Positions 23,470-31,998 of a DNA stretch of 64,000 nt are shown in pieces. Numbering within the stretch: position 1 is the stretch's first letter; each line of letters starts with the position of its first letter. The notes under the pieces were generated by a model, which was given only the letters and a program-made list of their open reading frames with translations, searched no databases and was not told where the DNA came from. The translations under genes and the position numbers were made by a program. The stretch is from Salvator merianae (taxonomy: Eukaryota > Chordata > Lepidosauria > Squamata > Teiidae): positions 86,428,688-86,492,687 of the forward strand of contig QVOM02000025.1 of assembly GCA_003586115.2 (NCBI GenBank), given 5' to 3'.

Positions 23470-23701
23470 CATTTAAGAGGGGATCTAATTGACGTATATA
23501 AAAATCAGGCATGGTGTGGAAGAGGTGGATAGAAAAAAACTATTTTCTCTATCACACAACACTAGGACCAGGGGGCAATCTGTAAGATGAGCAGGACCGA
23601 CAAGAGGAAGTATTTTTTTCACCCAGTAGGTAATTGGTTTATAGAATTTACCACCAGAAGAGGTGGTGACAGCAACTAGCCTGGGTAGCTTTAAGAAGGA
23701 T
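23470..23701 (+). mobile_element. CR1/L2-type LINE, ORF2 C-terminal relic, part 1
   Basis: It translates in broken frames to a LINE C-terminal segment (GDLIDVYKNQAW-like, then a CRGNSFFL-type segment). The nucleotide pattern TCTATCACACAACACTAGGACCAGGGGGCA and CCACCAGAAGAGGTGGTGACAGCAAC repeats at 59440-59660. Interrupted at 23702 by a family A element. Confidence 0.72.
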
Positions 23702-24082
23702 GGGTCTGTTAATACTTTCCGCTGTAGAACAGACCTTGGAGATGATCCACACTGCAGGGCCATAGAACAGACCGGCAGCAGGATACCAGCATTTGCAGTG
23801 TGAATGCTGCTGTCCTGCTGGTGTCCTGCACCATCACAGTGGCTGGGAGGCTTCTGGCTGCTGTCATGGGGACTGGCAATGCTGCATGATAGTAAAGGTG
23901 CAGCCACACTGTGCAATGGTACAGGCACAGGCTTAACAGTGCCACACTGCACTGCATTTGTACCCAGCAATGATTGGTAGCAGCTGTAGTCTGTTCCTGA
24001 TCACCTGGGCCTACACGAAATGCAGAATCACTTGATAAGTGAGCATTCCTGATGCTCAGTACTATCAAGCGCAAACAGCCTG
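23702..24082 (-). mobile_element. Family A TIR element inside a LINE
   Basis: Left end GGGTCTGTTAATACTTTCC; right end AAGCGCAAACAGCCTG. The interior follows the reverse order of family A. The LINE resumes directly after it. Confidence 0.8.
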
Positions 24083-24334
24083 ATTATACAAATTCCTTTA
24101 GGACAGGTGTATCAATGGCTACTAGAAGGGATCTCCCAGTACTGCCTCCAGGGTGGAGAGACAGACATAATGTATCTCAAGGCCATTGGCAGGGAGTCCA
24201 GAGCAGGTGGGGGGCTTGCCTTTGTCTTCTACTGGAAAGTGCCTAGAAGCAACTGGTGGACCACTGTGTGGATGCTGGACTAGATGGGCTGTGGCCTGAT
24301 CCAGCAGGGATCCTCCTATGTTCTTAAGCACTGT
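24083..24334 (+). mobile_element. CR1/L2-type LINE, 3' UTR, part 2
   Basis: It continues the LINE at 23470: AGGTGTATCAATGGCTACTAG, TGGATGCTGGACTAGATGGG, CTGATCCAGCAGGGATCC and the terminal TATGTTCTTA. Similar 3' ends are at 38838, 60000 and 61918. Confidence 0.8.
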
Positions 24335-24800
24335 ATTCTGGTGGAAGGAACTCCAGTTGCACCCACTTGCATCAGTAATCCCTGATGGATTTAAAGAATA
24401 AACTTAAACAAAAAAAGACTAAACGCAAACAGAATTGCTATACAACATGTTAGCATTTGTTTGAACAATGAAAAATAAACAATCTAGAGCAACTCTCTGG
24501 AGGCTGATAAAGTGAGGGAATACTTTTCAAACTGTGTAAACATTAACTGCTAGAAAATGCAGAGAGCAAATAGAAAGCAAAAATCAGCCTTGCATTTGCA
24601 AGTTTCTGACACAAGAGGGCAATGTAAGCCTGGTCTTTTTTCACAAGAAGACATACAGGTATACATTCATATGATTTCACTACTGCAGTGGAAATAACTT
24701 ATTAGATGTCTTCAAGGTCAAAAAGCCACTTATAAAGTATTAGCAAAGTTATTTCAGTATGCTTAATACATCTACTCTGAATCATACAAGGAGAAAAGGA
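24335..24800. other. Unassigned sequence
   Basis: Nothing recognised. Confidence 0.4.
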
Positions 24801-25117
24801 GGGACTGTTCGCACTTCAGTGCTAGAGAGAGTCTGGATGCTCACTAGCACAGTGCATCCACATTTTGCGGGGGCCCAAGCATTTGGGAGCAGCTAAATTG
24901 TCATCCACAGCTGCACTGGGAGCAGCTGGACTGCTCCCAGTACACAGCATTCATACCTACTTCTGGGTGCAAATGCTGCAGGCTGCTGTCATGATGGGTG
25001 CCCAGCATTTGCACTTGGTCCAGCCCTCATGGTGCAGTTGGCCACTGTGCCACAGGGTCTGTTCCAGTGTAGAAAGGTAGAATTCTAACATTCTAAGGTG
25101 GAAAGTGCAAGCAGGTC
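24801..25117. mobile_element. Family A TIR element, shortened
   Basis: Left end GGGACTGTTCGCACTTCAGT; right end GGAAAGTGCAAGCAGGTC. Part of the usual interior is missing. Confidence 0.75.
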
Positions 25118-25720
25118 TGGAGTCTATTTATGTCAAATGAGGACACCTGTCTGCTTTTTAAATAATGAATGAGAATCTCATTCTCATTGTTCCTAGGCAA
25201 CTGCAAAGATGAATGAAGAGATAGTGGTAGGGCATAAAAAAAATAAAATAAAGATCTAGTGGTTCCTGTTTATTTGCATATAATGATGCAGAATTTGTCT
25301 TCTTTGAAAGCGGTGAAAGCCTCTCACTGATTGGTCCTCAATGAGCATTGTTTTTGGCCATGTCGCCATGGCACCTCGGTAAAAATGCCTCTTTTGCCCA
25401 TTGAGGGGCACCTGCACCACCACTCCATTACAGAGTGTGGAGGCACTCAATAACATGCCAATCAAGGCACTTTCAACAAAGGTGGAAATTCACACCTATT
25501 GTGCAAAGGGGCCTACCACAGACATCTTGGCCCACTCTGGGGCAGCATGCATGCAATGGGATATATTGTGCCACTCCAAATGGAAATGTAGCAGTGGAAG
25601 ATGCACCCATGGGTGCCTTATTCGGTAAGAGGAGACATAGTCTTTCTTTGCACAGATGTCCTGGCTATGTACCATTCCAGACAGAGGGAAGGACAAAAGA
25701 CAGCCAGCCACCAGATTTGT
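25118..25720. other. Unassigned sequence
   Basis: I see no recognised family. Several overlapping open frames at 25401-25761 have no domain signature. Confidence 0.4.
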
Positions 25721-25721
25721 T

Positions 25722-25918
25722 GTTGTTGAGTAGTACTGAGGCATTCTCAACTCCTGATTGACTGCATGAACACCACCACTGGCACCTCCAAAGCCATCTC
25801 CATGCAGTTTTCTTGGCAGAGATACAGAAGTGGTTTGCCGTTGCCTATTTCTGGGGAGAGGTTGGACATCGAACTGGCAACCTTCTGCTTCCCAGGCTGT
25901 TTGCTTTACCAAAGACCA
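25722..25918 (-). mobile_element. tRNA-derived SINE, minus strand
   Basis: It starts at GTTGTTGTTGAG (complement of the CAA-rich tail) and runs back through CAGTTTTCTTGGCAGAGATAC and GTGGTTTGCCGTTGCC to the worn head at AGGCTGTTTGCTTTACC. Confidence 0.82.
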
Positions 25919-26152
25919 CCCCGTTTGAGACTGAAAGTTCTAGTTCACGCTTTCCCCCTTTTTAAAAGGCCTTTTTCATGAATTTTAAGAGCTTGAAGCA
26001 GCTTGAATAGGTTCAGTTTGTATTTTGAACACCTTGTCTGTTTGAAAGGGAACTTTGAGTAGAACTGAACCAAGTGGTGTTCAGTTCAGTTTGAACCAAC
26101 CCACAATGTTTAGGTTTGTGTACATCTGTAAAGCACTGGCACTTGAGACTCT

Positions 26153-26451
26153 GGGCCTATTCGCACTTTGCAGAAGCCCTTGTGACTGTGAGCACCATAT
26201 TGCTGCTCCTTATCACAACTAGCTATGGAACACAAATTAGTGCTCCACAGTTTTACCAGAAGCTGACAGTCAGCTGCCAGTAAAGTGCATTTGCACCTAT
26301 TTCTGCCTGCCTCCTGCATCACGAATGCTGGTATCCTGTTCGTATGGCAGACGAGAACCATGTAGTGTGGATGGTGTCCGCATTGAATGGTCCATTCCAC
26401 TGTGGAATGTTCACAGTCGAACATTCCATGGTGGTAAGTGTGAAAATGCCC
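26153..26451. mobile_element. Family A TIR element, shortened, just upstream of the provirus
   Basis: Left end GGGCCTATTCGCACTTTGCA; right part GTTCACAGTCGAACATTCC then GTAAGTGTGAAAATGCC. It ends 66 bases before the 5' LTR. Confidence 0.72.
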
Positions 26452-26517
26452 TTACCTGCCTTCTGCCACAGGATCATTGACCAATGTGCAGAAAATGGCT
26501 GACTTTGGGGGACATTT

Positions 26518-26870
26518 TGTTGGAGCTATAGGAGACAGAATGTCTCGGTTGGCAAACCACCAGGCAGATGTTTTCGCTCCATGATCACACATAAAGAGGC
26601 CCTAGGGCAAGATAATGTACGACCTTTCCAAGACTGAAATACACAGTGCTTGAGTTAGCACCCTTATCTTAGGAATGTGTCTATTGTAATTGTAATGAGT
26701 AATGGATCACTTAACTATGTAGTAAAAGTCCCGTGGGACATGAATGAATGACTGTCTAAGGGCTGTGTAAACAAAAAAACTTTCTAATAAAAGAGGCGAG
26801 CGAAGGTAAAACAGACAGACACTTCATCACGCCGCCAGAAAACCTTATTCTTGTGTTTTGCGTCTCAACA
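26518..26870 (+). repeat. 5' LTR of the provirus
   Basis: The LTR is 353 bp from TGTTGG to CTCAACA. It matches the 3' LTR almost throughout. By eye the two differ by six substitutions, a 1-base indel in the A-run near 26772-26778 and a 4-base indel in a short ACAG repeat near 26810-26820. A polyadenylation signal AATAAA is at 26786-26791. I see no convincing TATA box and cannot place the U3/R boundary. The first 67 bases match the DNA that encodes the Env C-terminus in the 3' copy. Confidence 0.95.
26786..26791 (+). promoter_or_regulatory. AATAAA polyadenylation signal in the 5' LTR
   Basis: AATAAA lies about 80 bases before the LTR end. The same signal is at 33739-33744 in the 3' LTR, where it would terminate the viral RNA. 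Its place sets R downstream of it, so U5 must be short. Confidence 0.75.
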
Positions 26871-26874
26871 CAAC

Positions 26875-26892
26875 TGGTGACCCCGACGTGAT
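26875..26892 (+). promoter_or_regulatory. Primer-binding site, tRNA-Trp type
   Basis: The 18 bases TGGTGACCCCGACGTGAT begin four bases after the 5' LTR end. They begin TGG, the complement of the CCA end of a tRNA, and match the primer site that alpharetroviruses pair with tRNA-Trp. The usual gap after an integrated LTR is two bases; here it is four if the LTR ends at CAACA. Identification of the tRNA is from known primer sites and was not checked against a host tRNA. Confidence 0.88.
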
Positions 26893-26965
26893 CCCTTTGG
26901 TGCGATCGCCCTACTCGCCAACCGGTTACGAGTCCTGGTGCACCACAGCGGTTATCGCTCCCTTC

Positions 26966-26971
26966 GTGAGT
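26966..26971 (+). promoter_or_regulatory. Candidate major splice donor
   Basis: GTGAGT directly abuts the gag ATG at 26972 and follows TTC. It fits the 5' splice consensus at all intron positions. A donor here would remove gag, pro and pol and join the untranslated leader to the acceptor at 31795. Inferred from sequence only. Confidence 0.65.
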
Positions 26972-28557
26972 ATGGGTGGATCTCTTTCAGCAGGGCTGAA
27001 AGAACATGCTAAGGAGCTGCGTAGACTCCTTAAGCAGTGAAACAATAGTGTTAATCTTGCTCACATTGAGACGCTATTAGACCAAATAGAGTATCAATGT
27101 CCTTGGTATCCTGAAAATGGTACTTTAAAGGTAGAGGATTGGATTAAGGTAGGCAAGACCTTGCATGAGGAACCTCGCACAAGTATTCAGCATTTGCTTC
27201 TTTGGCAGCAGTGCAAAGAGGCAATTGAGACTCTGGATCGCGGAACCTCTATTTTATCTTTAGATTTGGGCTGCACTTCTCAGTCCAGCCCTACTGCCCC
27301 TACTGCGCCCCCTCCTTATAAGTTGCTTCTTTATCCTCGTCTGCTTCCCCCAGGCCCTGAAGGGCCCGGCCCTGGACATACTGCCGAAACGGTGGAAACA
27401 CCTCCGGCACTTTTACAAGATTCCAAGAATCCTTTTTTAGCTAACGTTACAGTCACAGAGGATTTGACAGAGCCTCTGGAGCCGTATCACAGGGCAGTTG
27501 CTGTGCCCCCGACTCATCTTTGTCAGGCATTCATCAAGGGTTTCGGGAGGCAATGCACAGAGGAGAATTAACACCAGAAGAGGTACAGCAGGGATGTAAC
27601 CTTTTCCCTGTTGAATATGGCCCAGCTAATGCTCGAGGGGCCTGGCCTATTACATGGGAACCTGTCCCTTTCCATATGTTGCGGGAATTGCGGAGGTCCA
27701 TGGTTGAGTCCAGTATTCACTCCTCATATACTTTGGGAATGTTGGAATCTGTGGCGAATGGGTTTAAAATGCTCCTTAGAGACTGGAGGGACCTTATGAG
27801 AATGCTCCTGTCCCCTGCACAATTTGTGGTTTGGGATTTGGAATACCGAATGAATTGTATAACTGTAGCGCCAAATCATCAAGTTGCTGATCTCTTTTAC
27901 GGAGCTGGACAATTTGAACAAATGCCGCAACAGGCTCAGTTTATTCAGGAACCTAGTTTTCCAATTATTAATCAAATGGCAATGAGAGCCTTTCGAAAGG
28001 TCCCTGAAACTTCTAAACCTAGCAAGTCCTTTTCTACTGTCCAACAGGAGGCTAACGAGTCCTATACCACTTTTGTGGACCGCCTTCAAGAGGCAATTCA
28101 ATGCCAGATAGATAATGTGGAGGCTCAAGGAGAACTGTTAAAGAAACTAGCATTTGAAAATGCTAACGGCGACTGTCGCCGCACCTTACAATCAGTTGTT
28201 TCTCAACCGTACTATGACATGGCCAGTATGCTGAAAGGCTGTTCGGATGTTGGGAGTCAGGCCCATACCATGAGTTTGTTGGCCTCAGCCATTCAGCAGG
28301 GCAGTCAGCAGGGCAGGAAAATTTCTGGTCCTTGTTTTAACTGCAAAAAAGAAGGACACATGAAAAGGGACTGTCGCGTTCCAGAGGGCGGTGCTTACGT
28401 CTCCAGGAATAATCAACCTTCTCATCCAAAAACTATTTGTCCTAAATGTAAAAAGGGGTATCATTGGGCAAATCAATGCAGAAATAACCCAGATCAGAGT
28501 GCTAAAGCTAGGTCAGCCTCTGAGTCCTCAGAGTCCTCAGAAAATCAGGGAAACTAA
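26972..28557 (+). pseudogene. gag: gag: matrix, capsid, nucleocapsid (stop at codon 23 and one frameshift)
   Basis: Gag builds the particle and packages the RNA. The frame opens at ATG 26972 (Met-Gly-Gly, a myristoylation-type start), meets TGA at 27038-27040, and stays open in the same frame to 27571. The matrix part has a CPWYPE-x-GT segment near 27090 typical of betaretroviral matrix. Late-domain motifs PTAP and PPPY sit in tandem at 27290-27319. Between about 27510 and 27560 the coding moves to the -1 register, as after loss of one base, and runs on from 27520 to TAA at 28555-28557. That part holds the capsid, a major homology region near 28045-28095 (E, F and RL spaced as in the family) and two perfect CX2CX4HX4C knuckles at 28333-28374 and 28438-28479. 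The two lesions should block full-length Gag. Confidence 0.93.
27290..27319 (+). other. Tandem Gag late-domain motifs PTAP and PPPY
   Basis: The ten residues PTAPTAPPPY carry two overlapping PTAP copies (binding Tsg101 in the known family) and PPPY (binding Nedd4-type ligases). They lie between matrix and capsid, the usual site in betaretroviruses. They are upstream of the frameshift and downstream of the early stop. Confidence 0.85.
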
Positions 28558-28603
28558 AAAAGGGGTGTGCGGAACGCCCCGGTAAAGCCCCTAGAGCATC
28601 CGC
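28548..28603 (+). promoter_or_regulatory. gag-pro -1 ribosomal frameshift signal: GGGAAAC plus pseudoknot
   Basis: The heptamer G-GGA-AAC at 28548-28554 is in the gag frame and directly precedes the gag stop TAA. After a seven-base spacer, 28562-28568 pairs with 28574-28580 (seven pairs, one G-T). The five-base loop GCGGA at 28569-28573 is the exact complement of TCCGC at 28599-28603, giving a second stem and thus an H-type pseudoknot. The dUTPase-protease frame is -1 to gag, as this signal demands. GGGAAAC is a known retroviral slippery site. Confidence 0.9.
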
Positions 28604-29300
28604 CATACGTTCTGCCATCGACTTGAAATGTGCATGTACTAAGGAAATGACCTTACCGGGTGAAATTTTGTTAATGCCTACTCAGATGACCGGGCCACTT
28701 CCTCCTGATGTCATGGGTCTTATACTCCCTCATGCCTTATCTGCAAAAAGGGGAGTCTTTGTTATTCCTGGTTTAGTGTTTTCAGACTACACTGGTATTA
28801 TCTATTTTCAGGCGTGGTCTCACATGCCTATGACATTACTTAAAGATGATTCTTATGCTCAATTAGTTTTAGTTCCTTGCCGTTCTTCAGCAGGATATTT
28901 TACAGTTGAATCAGGGACAACGCCCAACAACGACACACGAGGTTCACAGATTCATCCCTTGGTCCTCGCAGTAAGTAGGAAAATTACAAAGGAACAGTTT
29001 TTGTATAAATATTGTATAGAGGGCCAAGAATTTGAAGGTGTTGTGGACTCTGGAGCTGACGTTACTGTTATAGCACGTAAATTTTGGCCACCACACTGGC
29101 CTCTTAAGCCCGCCGCCGATGTTTTTGGGGTAGGGGGAGAATCCCAGGCGTGGCAGAGCTCTAATTGGTTACGAATATATCCTGCGGGTGGAGGAAAGAC
29201 GGTTTCTTTACAGCCTTTGGTGCTGGATTTAAGCGTTAACTTGTGGGGTAGAGACTTGTTGGAGCAATATGATACAGTCATTACCATTGCGGACTCATAA
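28554..29300 (+). CDS. pro: pro: dUTPase-like domain fused to aspartic protease
   Basis: This frame is reached by -1 slippage at 28554 and has no stop to 29298-29300. The first half resembles trimeric dUTPase: motif 1 RSAIDL near 28608-28625, a KRG segment near 28750, motif 3 GLVFSDYTG at 28770-28796 and an AQLVLVPC stretch near 28858-28881. In motif 3 the family has an Asp, its catalytic base, where this copy has Phe (codon 28779-28781), so the enzyme is probably inactive. The second half is the protease: active-site DSGAD at 29046-29060 and the late conserved GRDLL near 29250. Protease cleaves the Gag and Pol polyproteins and works as a dimer. Separate translation is unlikely because there is no upstream ATG; the product would be a Gag-Pro fusion. 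Confidence 0.9.
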   Translation, partial: LKKGCAERPGKAPRASAIRSAIDLKCACTKEMTLPGEILLMPTQMTGPLPPDVMGLILPHALSAKRGVFVIPGLVFSDYTGIIYFQAWSHMPMTLLKDDSYAQLVLVPCRSSAGYFTVESGTTPNNDTRGSQIHPLVLAVSRKITKEQFLYKYCIEGQEFEGVVDSGADVTVIARKFWPPHWPLKPAADVFGVGGESQAWQSSNWLRIYPAGGGKTVSLQPLVLDLSVNLWGRDLLEQYDTVITIADS

Positions 29301-31998
29301 AACGGCGCTGCCGTTAGTTTGGAAAACTGACACCCCTGTTTGGATAGATCAATGGCCCCTTCCAACAGAGAAATTGCACGCCTTAAAGGCGATAGTTATG
29401 CCACAGCTAGCTGCTGGTCGCTTGGAACCCACAACAAGCCCGTACAATACCCCGGTATTTGTGATAAAAAAGAAATCAGGTGCCTGGCGACTGCTCCATG
29501 ATTTAAGGGCTATCAATAAATGTCTTCAGCCCATGGGGCCGCTGCAATGTGGCTTGCCCAATCCAAATCTCATTCCAGATACTTATCAGATTATGATTAT
29601 AGATCTTAAAGATTGTTTTTTCACAATTCAGCTTTGTGAAAAGGATAAAGAAAAATTTGCATTTACAGTGCCGGTTCTTAACAACTCACAGCCTACGGCA
29701 AGGTATCAATGGAAAGTCCTACCACAAGGGATGCTTAATAGTCCTACTCTATGCCAATATTTCGTGGCTCAAGCTTTGGATCCTATTCGACTTAAATTTC
29801 CTGAATTATTGATTTATCATTATATGGATGATATTCTTCTGGCTCATACTAAAATTACTAAAGAACACGAGGAAGCGCTTCTTACTGGTTTATCGACTTT
29901 TGGATTAGTTGTTGCCCCTGACAAAATACAGCACTCCTCTCCTTTCACGTATCTAGGTCATCGATTGCTGCAAACTTATTCTAGGCCACTGCTGCCGCGA
30001 ATTGATTTGCGCTCCCCTTGTTCTTTTGTTCGGTTGCAACAGGTTCTTGGCTCTATAAATTGGGTTCACCCTTACTGTAAAATTCCGGTGGAGATCTTAC
30101 ACCCATTATATCAACTATTGAAAGGCCCTACTTTGCCGGGAGAACTTATACACTTTACTATGGAAGCGGAAAGGTCCCTGGCTAAGATTAATGAGGCCTT
30201 GGCTCAGGTTTGGACCGACCGGATGACCCCAGATGTAGGGATCCAGGTTGTCATTCTTAGCGGCACTCCCTTTCAGGCTGCTCTCGCACAGCCTACTAAT
30301 GCTCCTAGAGTTAAGATATTAGAATGGATTTATCTTTCCCACTCTCCTCGGCATACCATTCATTCCTTACCTTTGCAATTAGCAGAATTAATTACTAAGG
30401 GTCGTCAGCGGGTTTTGGCCCTTTTGGCCATGGATCCTGATAGCTTGGTGATACCCGTGCCCTTGAAAGACTGGGAACTTTTCCTTTCACAATCTGTTCA
30501 CTTGCAGATGGACCTTGCGGATTATGTAGGTTCTATAAAGTACCATGCCCCGCAAGATCCTCGCTTGTCCTTTTCTCAGCAGGTTTCACTTGTGCTACAT
30601 GATTCTTATCATGCGACGCCCCTTTCAGATGCCCCAACGGTTTTTACTGACGGTGGCCCGAAACGAGGTGCTGTTACTTGGCATGAACATGGCCAGTGGC
30701 AAATCTTGGTTACTTTACCCCAGAAAACGCCACAACGCTTGGAATTAGCAGCAGTCATTATAGCATTTCGCCATTTCTCCTCATCTCCTATTAACATAAT
30801 TAGTGATAGTTTTTATACTGTTCAGGTGGTAAAAGCGCTGCCTGGAGCTTATGTTTCTCCATCTTTCGATAACAATCTGCTCGCACTTTTTCTTACCCTA
30901 AAAGCCTTATTGGAACGGCGTTCTTTTCCTTTTTTTATCGCCCATGTACGGAGTCATGCGCCCTTGCCCGGGGTTTTGTCAGAGGGTAATGCCCGTGCTG
31001 ATGCTGCCACTAGAGACCCTCCTCTTCACCTTTTCCATTATTTTACCGATCCTATTGCTAGCCATGCTACCTTTCATCAGAATGCTAAAGCGTTGGCTAG
31101 CATGTTTCCCATTCCTCTTTCACAAGCACGCACTATTGTTCAACAATGTGATGTCTGCTCCCAGTTACACTCAGTTCCTGACATGGGAGTGAATCCCTGT
31201 GGCTTGCAGGCCAATGAGCTTTGGCAAATGGATGTTACTCAATATGCTCCCTTTTCTCCATGGAAATTTCTTCACATTTCTGTAGATACACATTCTAAGT
31301 ACATTTGGGTTTCTCTTCAGCGTGGAGAAAAGGTTTCTCATGTTATTAATCATTGTTTGCATTGCTTTGCTATTATGGGTCGTCCTAAGAAAATTAAAAC
31401 TGACAATGGAGCCGCTTACTCTTCTGGCAAGTTTCAAGAATTTTGCTCCTTGTGGGGCATCTCTCTGGTCCACGGCATCCCATATAATTCTACTGGGCAA
31501 GTTATAGTGGAACGTTGTAATTGTTCTGTAAAAATAATGTTAGAAAAACAAAAACAGAAGGGCAGAATCCCTGTGGATCTCCCTGGGAAAACCAACATGT
31601 TAATGAAGGTTCTTTTCACTTTAAATCATCTGAATTCCATAGATACGGCTTCTCCGGTTCAGCGTCATTTCATGCCTTTTGAGGAGCTTCCTAAACCAAA
31701 AGTTTTATTTCGGCAAAAACCAGATCCACAATGGATAGGCCCTGTACCTTTACTAACTTGGGGAAGGGGATATGCATCTGTTTTATCTCCTACAGGACCT
31801 GTGTGGGTCCCAGCTCGTGACGTGCGACCTTGGAAGGGAAAAGATGTTATGGCACCAGACCACCACTCTGCCTCTGAGTGCGGAGATCCAGAACTTGTCT
31901 CTCGAAGACGCCCCACAAACGATGATGGCCCGACGCAGGGGGCCACACAATACACAAAGAGGTCACAGCAATCCACCGGTGACTTGGGGACAGATTAA
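29233..31998 (+). CDS. pol: pol: reverse transcriptase, RNase H and integrase, open from end to end
   Basis: The frame is open from 29233; the first ATG is 29269 (909 residues from there, used for numbering). RT shows a LPQG segment near residue 152 and YMDD at 185-188. RNase H has its four acidic residues D461, E492, D513 and D578. Integrase has an HHCC zinc site (H599, H603, C627, C630), the core triad D655, D712, E748 with 35 residues between the last two, and a C-terminal WGRGYA and WVPARDVRPW region typical of class II. The last 227 bases overlap the env open frame. There is no stop or gap, unlike gag. The frame lies +1 (or -2) to pro, not -1 as expected, so either a base was lost near the join or an unusual recoding is needed. 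Confidence 0.96.
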   Translation, partial: ALTCGVETCWSNMIQSLPLRTHKTALPLVWKTDTPVWIDQWPLPTEKLHALKAIVMPQLAAGRLEPTTSPYNTPVFVIKKKSGAWRLLHDLRAINKCLQPMGPLQCGLPNPNLIPDTYQIMIIDLKDCFFTIQLCEKDKEKFAFTVPVLNNSQPTARYQWKVLPQGMLNSPTLCQYFVAQALDPIRLKFPELLIYHYMDDILLAHTKITKEHEEALLTGLSTFGLVVAPDKIQHSSPFTYLGHRLLQTYSRPLLPRIDLRSPCSFVRLQQVLGSINWVHPYCKIPVEILHPLYQLLKGPTLPGELIHFTMEAERSLAKINEALAQVWTDRMTPDVGIQVVILSGTPFQAALAQPTNAPRVKILEWIYLSHSPRHTIHSLPLQLAELITKGRQRVLALLAMDPDSLVIPVPLKDWELFLSQSVHLQMDLADYVGSIKYHAPQDPRLSFSQQVSLVLHDSYHATPLSDAPTVFTDGGPKRGAVTWHEHGQWQILVTLPQKTPQRLELAAVIIAFRHFSSSPINIISDSFYTVQVVKALPGAYVSPSFDNNLLALFLTLKALLERRSFPFFIAHVRSHAPLPGVLSEGNARADAATRDPPLHLFHYFTDPIASHATFHQNAKALASMFPIPLSQARTIVQQCDVCSQLHSVPDMGVNPCGLQANELWQMDVTQYAPFSPWKFLHISVDTHSKYIWVSLQRGEKVSHVINHCLHCFAIMGRPKKIKTDNGAAYSSGKFQEFCSLWGISLVHGIPYNSTGQVIVERCNCSVKIMLEKQKQKGRIPVDLPGKTNMLMKVLFTLNHLNSIDTASPVQRHFMPFEELPKPKVLFRQKPDPQWIGPVPLLTWGRGYASVLSPTGPVWVPARDVRPWKGKDVMAPDHHSASECGDPELVSRRRPTNDDGPTQGATQYTKRSQQSTGDLGTD
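31751..31795 (+). promoter_or_regulatory. Candidate env splice acceptor with branch point
   Basis: TACTAAC at 31751-31757 is a perfect branch-point consensus. About 38 bases on, a pyrimidine-rich run ends TCCTACAG with AG at 31794-31795. The first ATG after this acceptor, at 31844, is in the env frame. Paired with the donor at 26966 it would make the subgenomic env RNA. Confidence 0.72.

Noticed and set aside
28623..28640. Independent start codon for pro
   Set aside because: The frame begins upstream of this and the dUTPase motif 1 would be lost; entry by frameshift explains it better.
31772..31843. Env start at 31772
   Set aside because: It lies upstream of the candidate acceptor at 31795 and would be removed from the spliced message.
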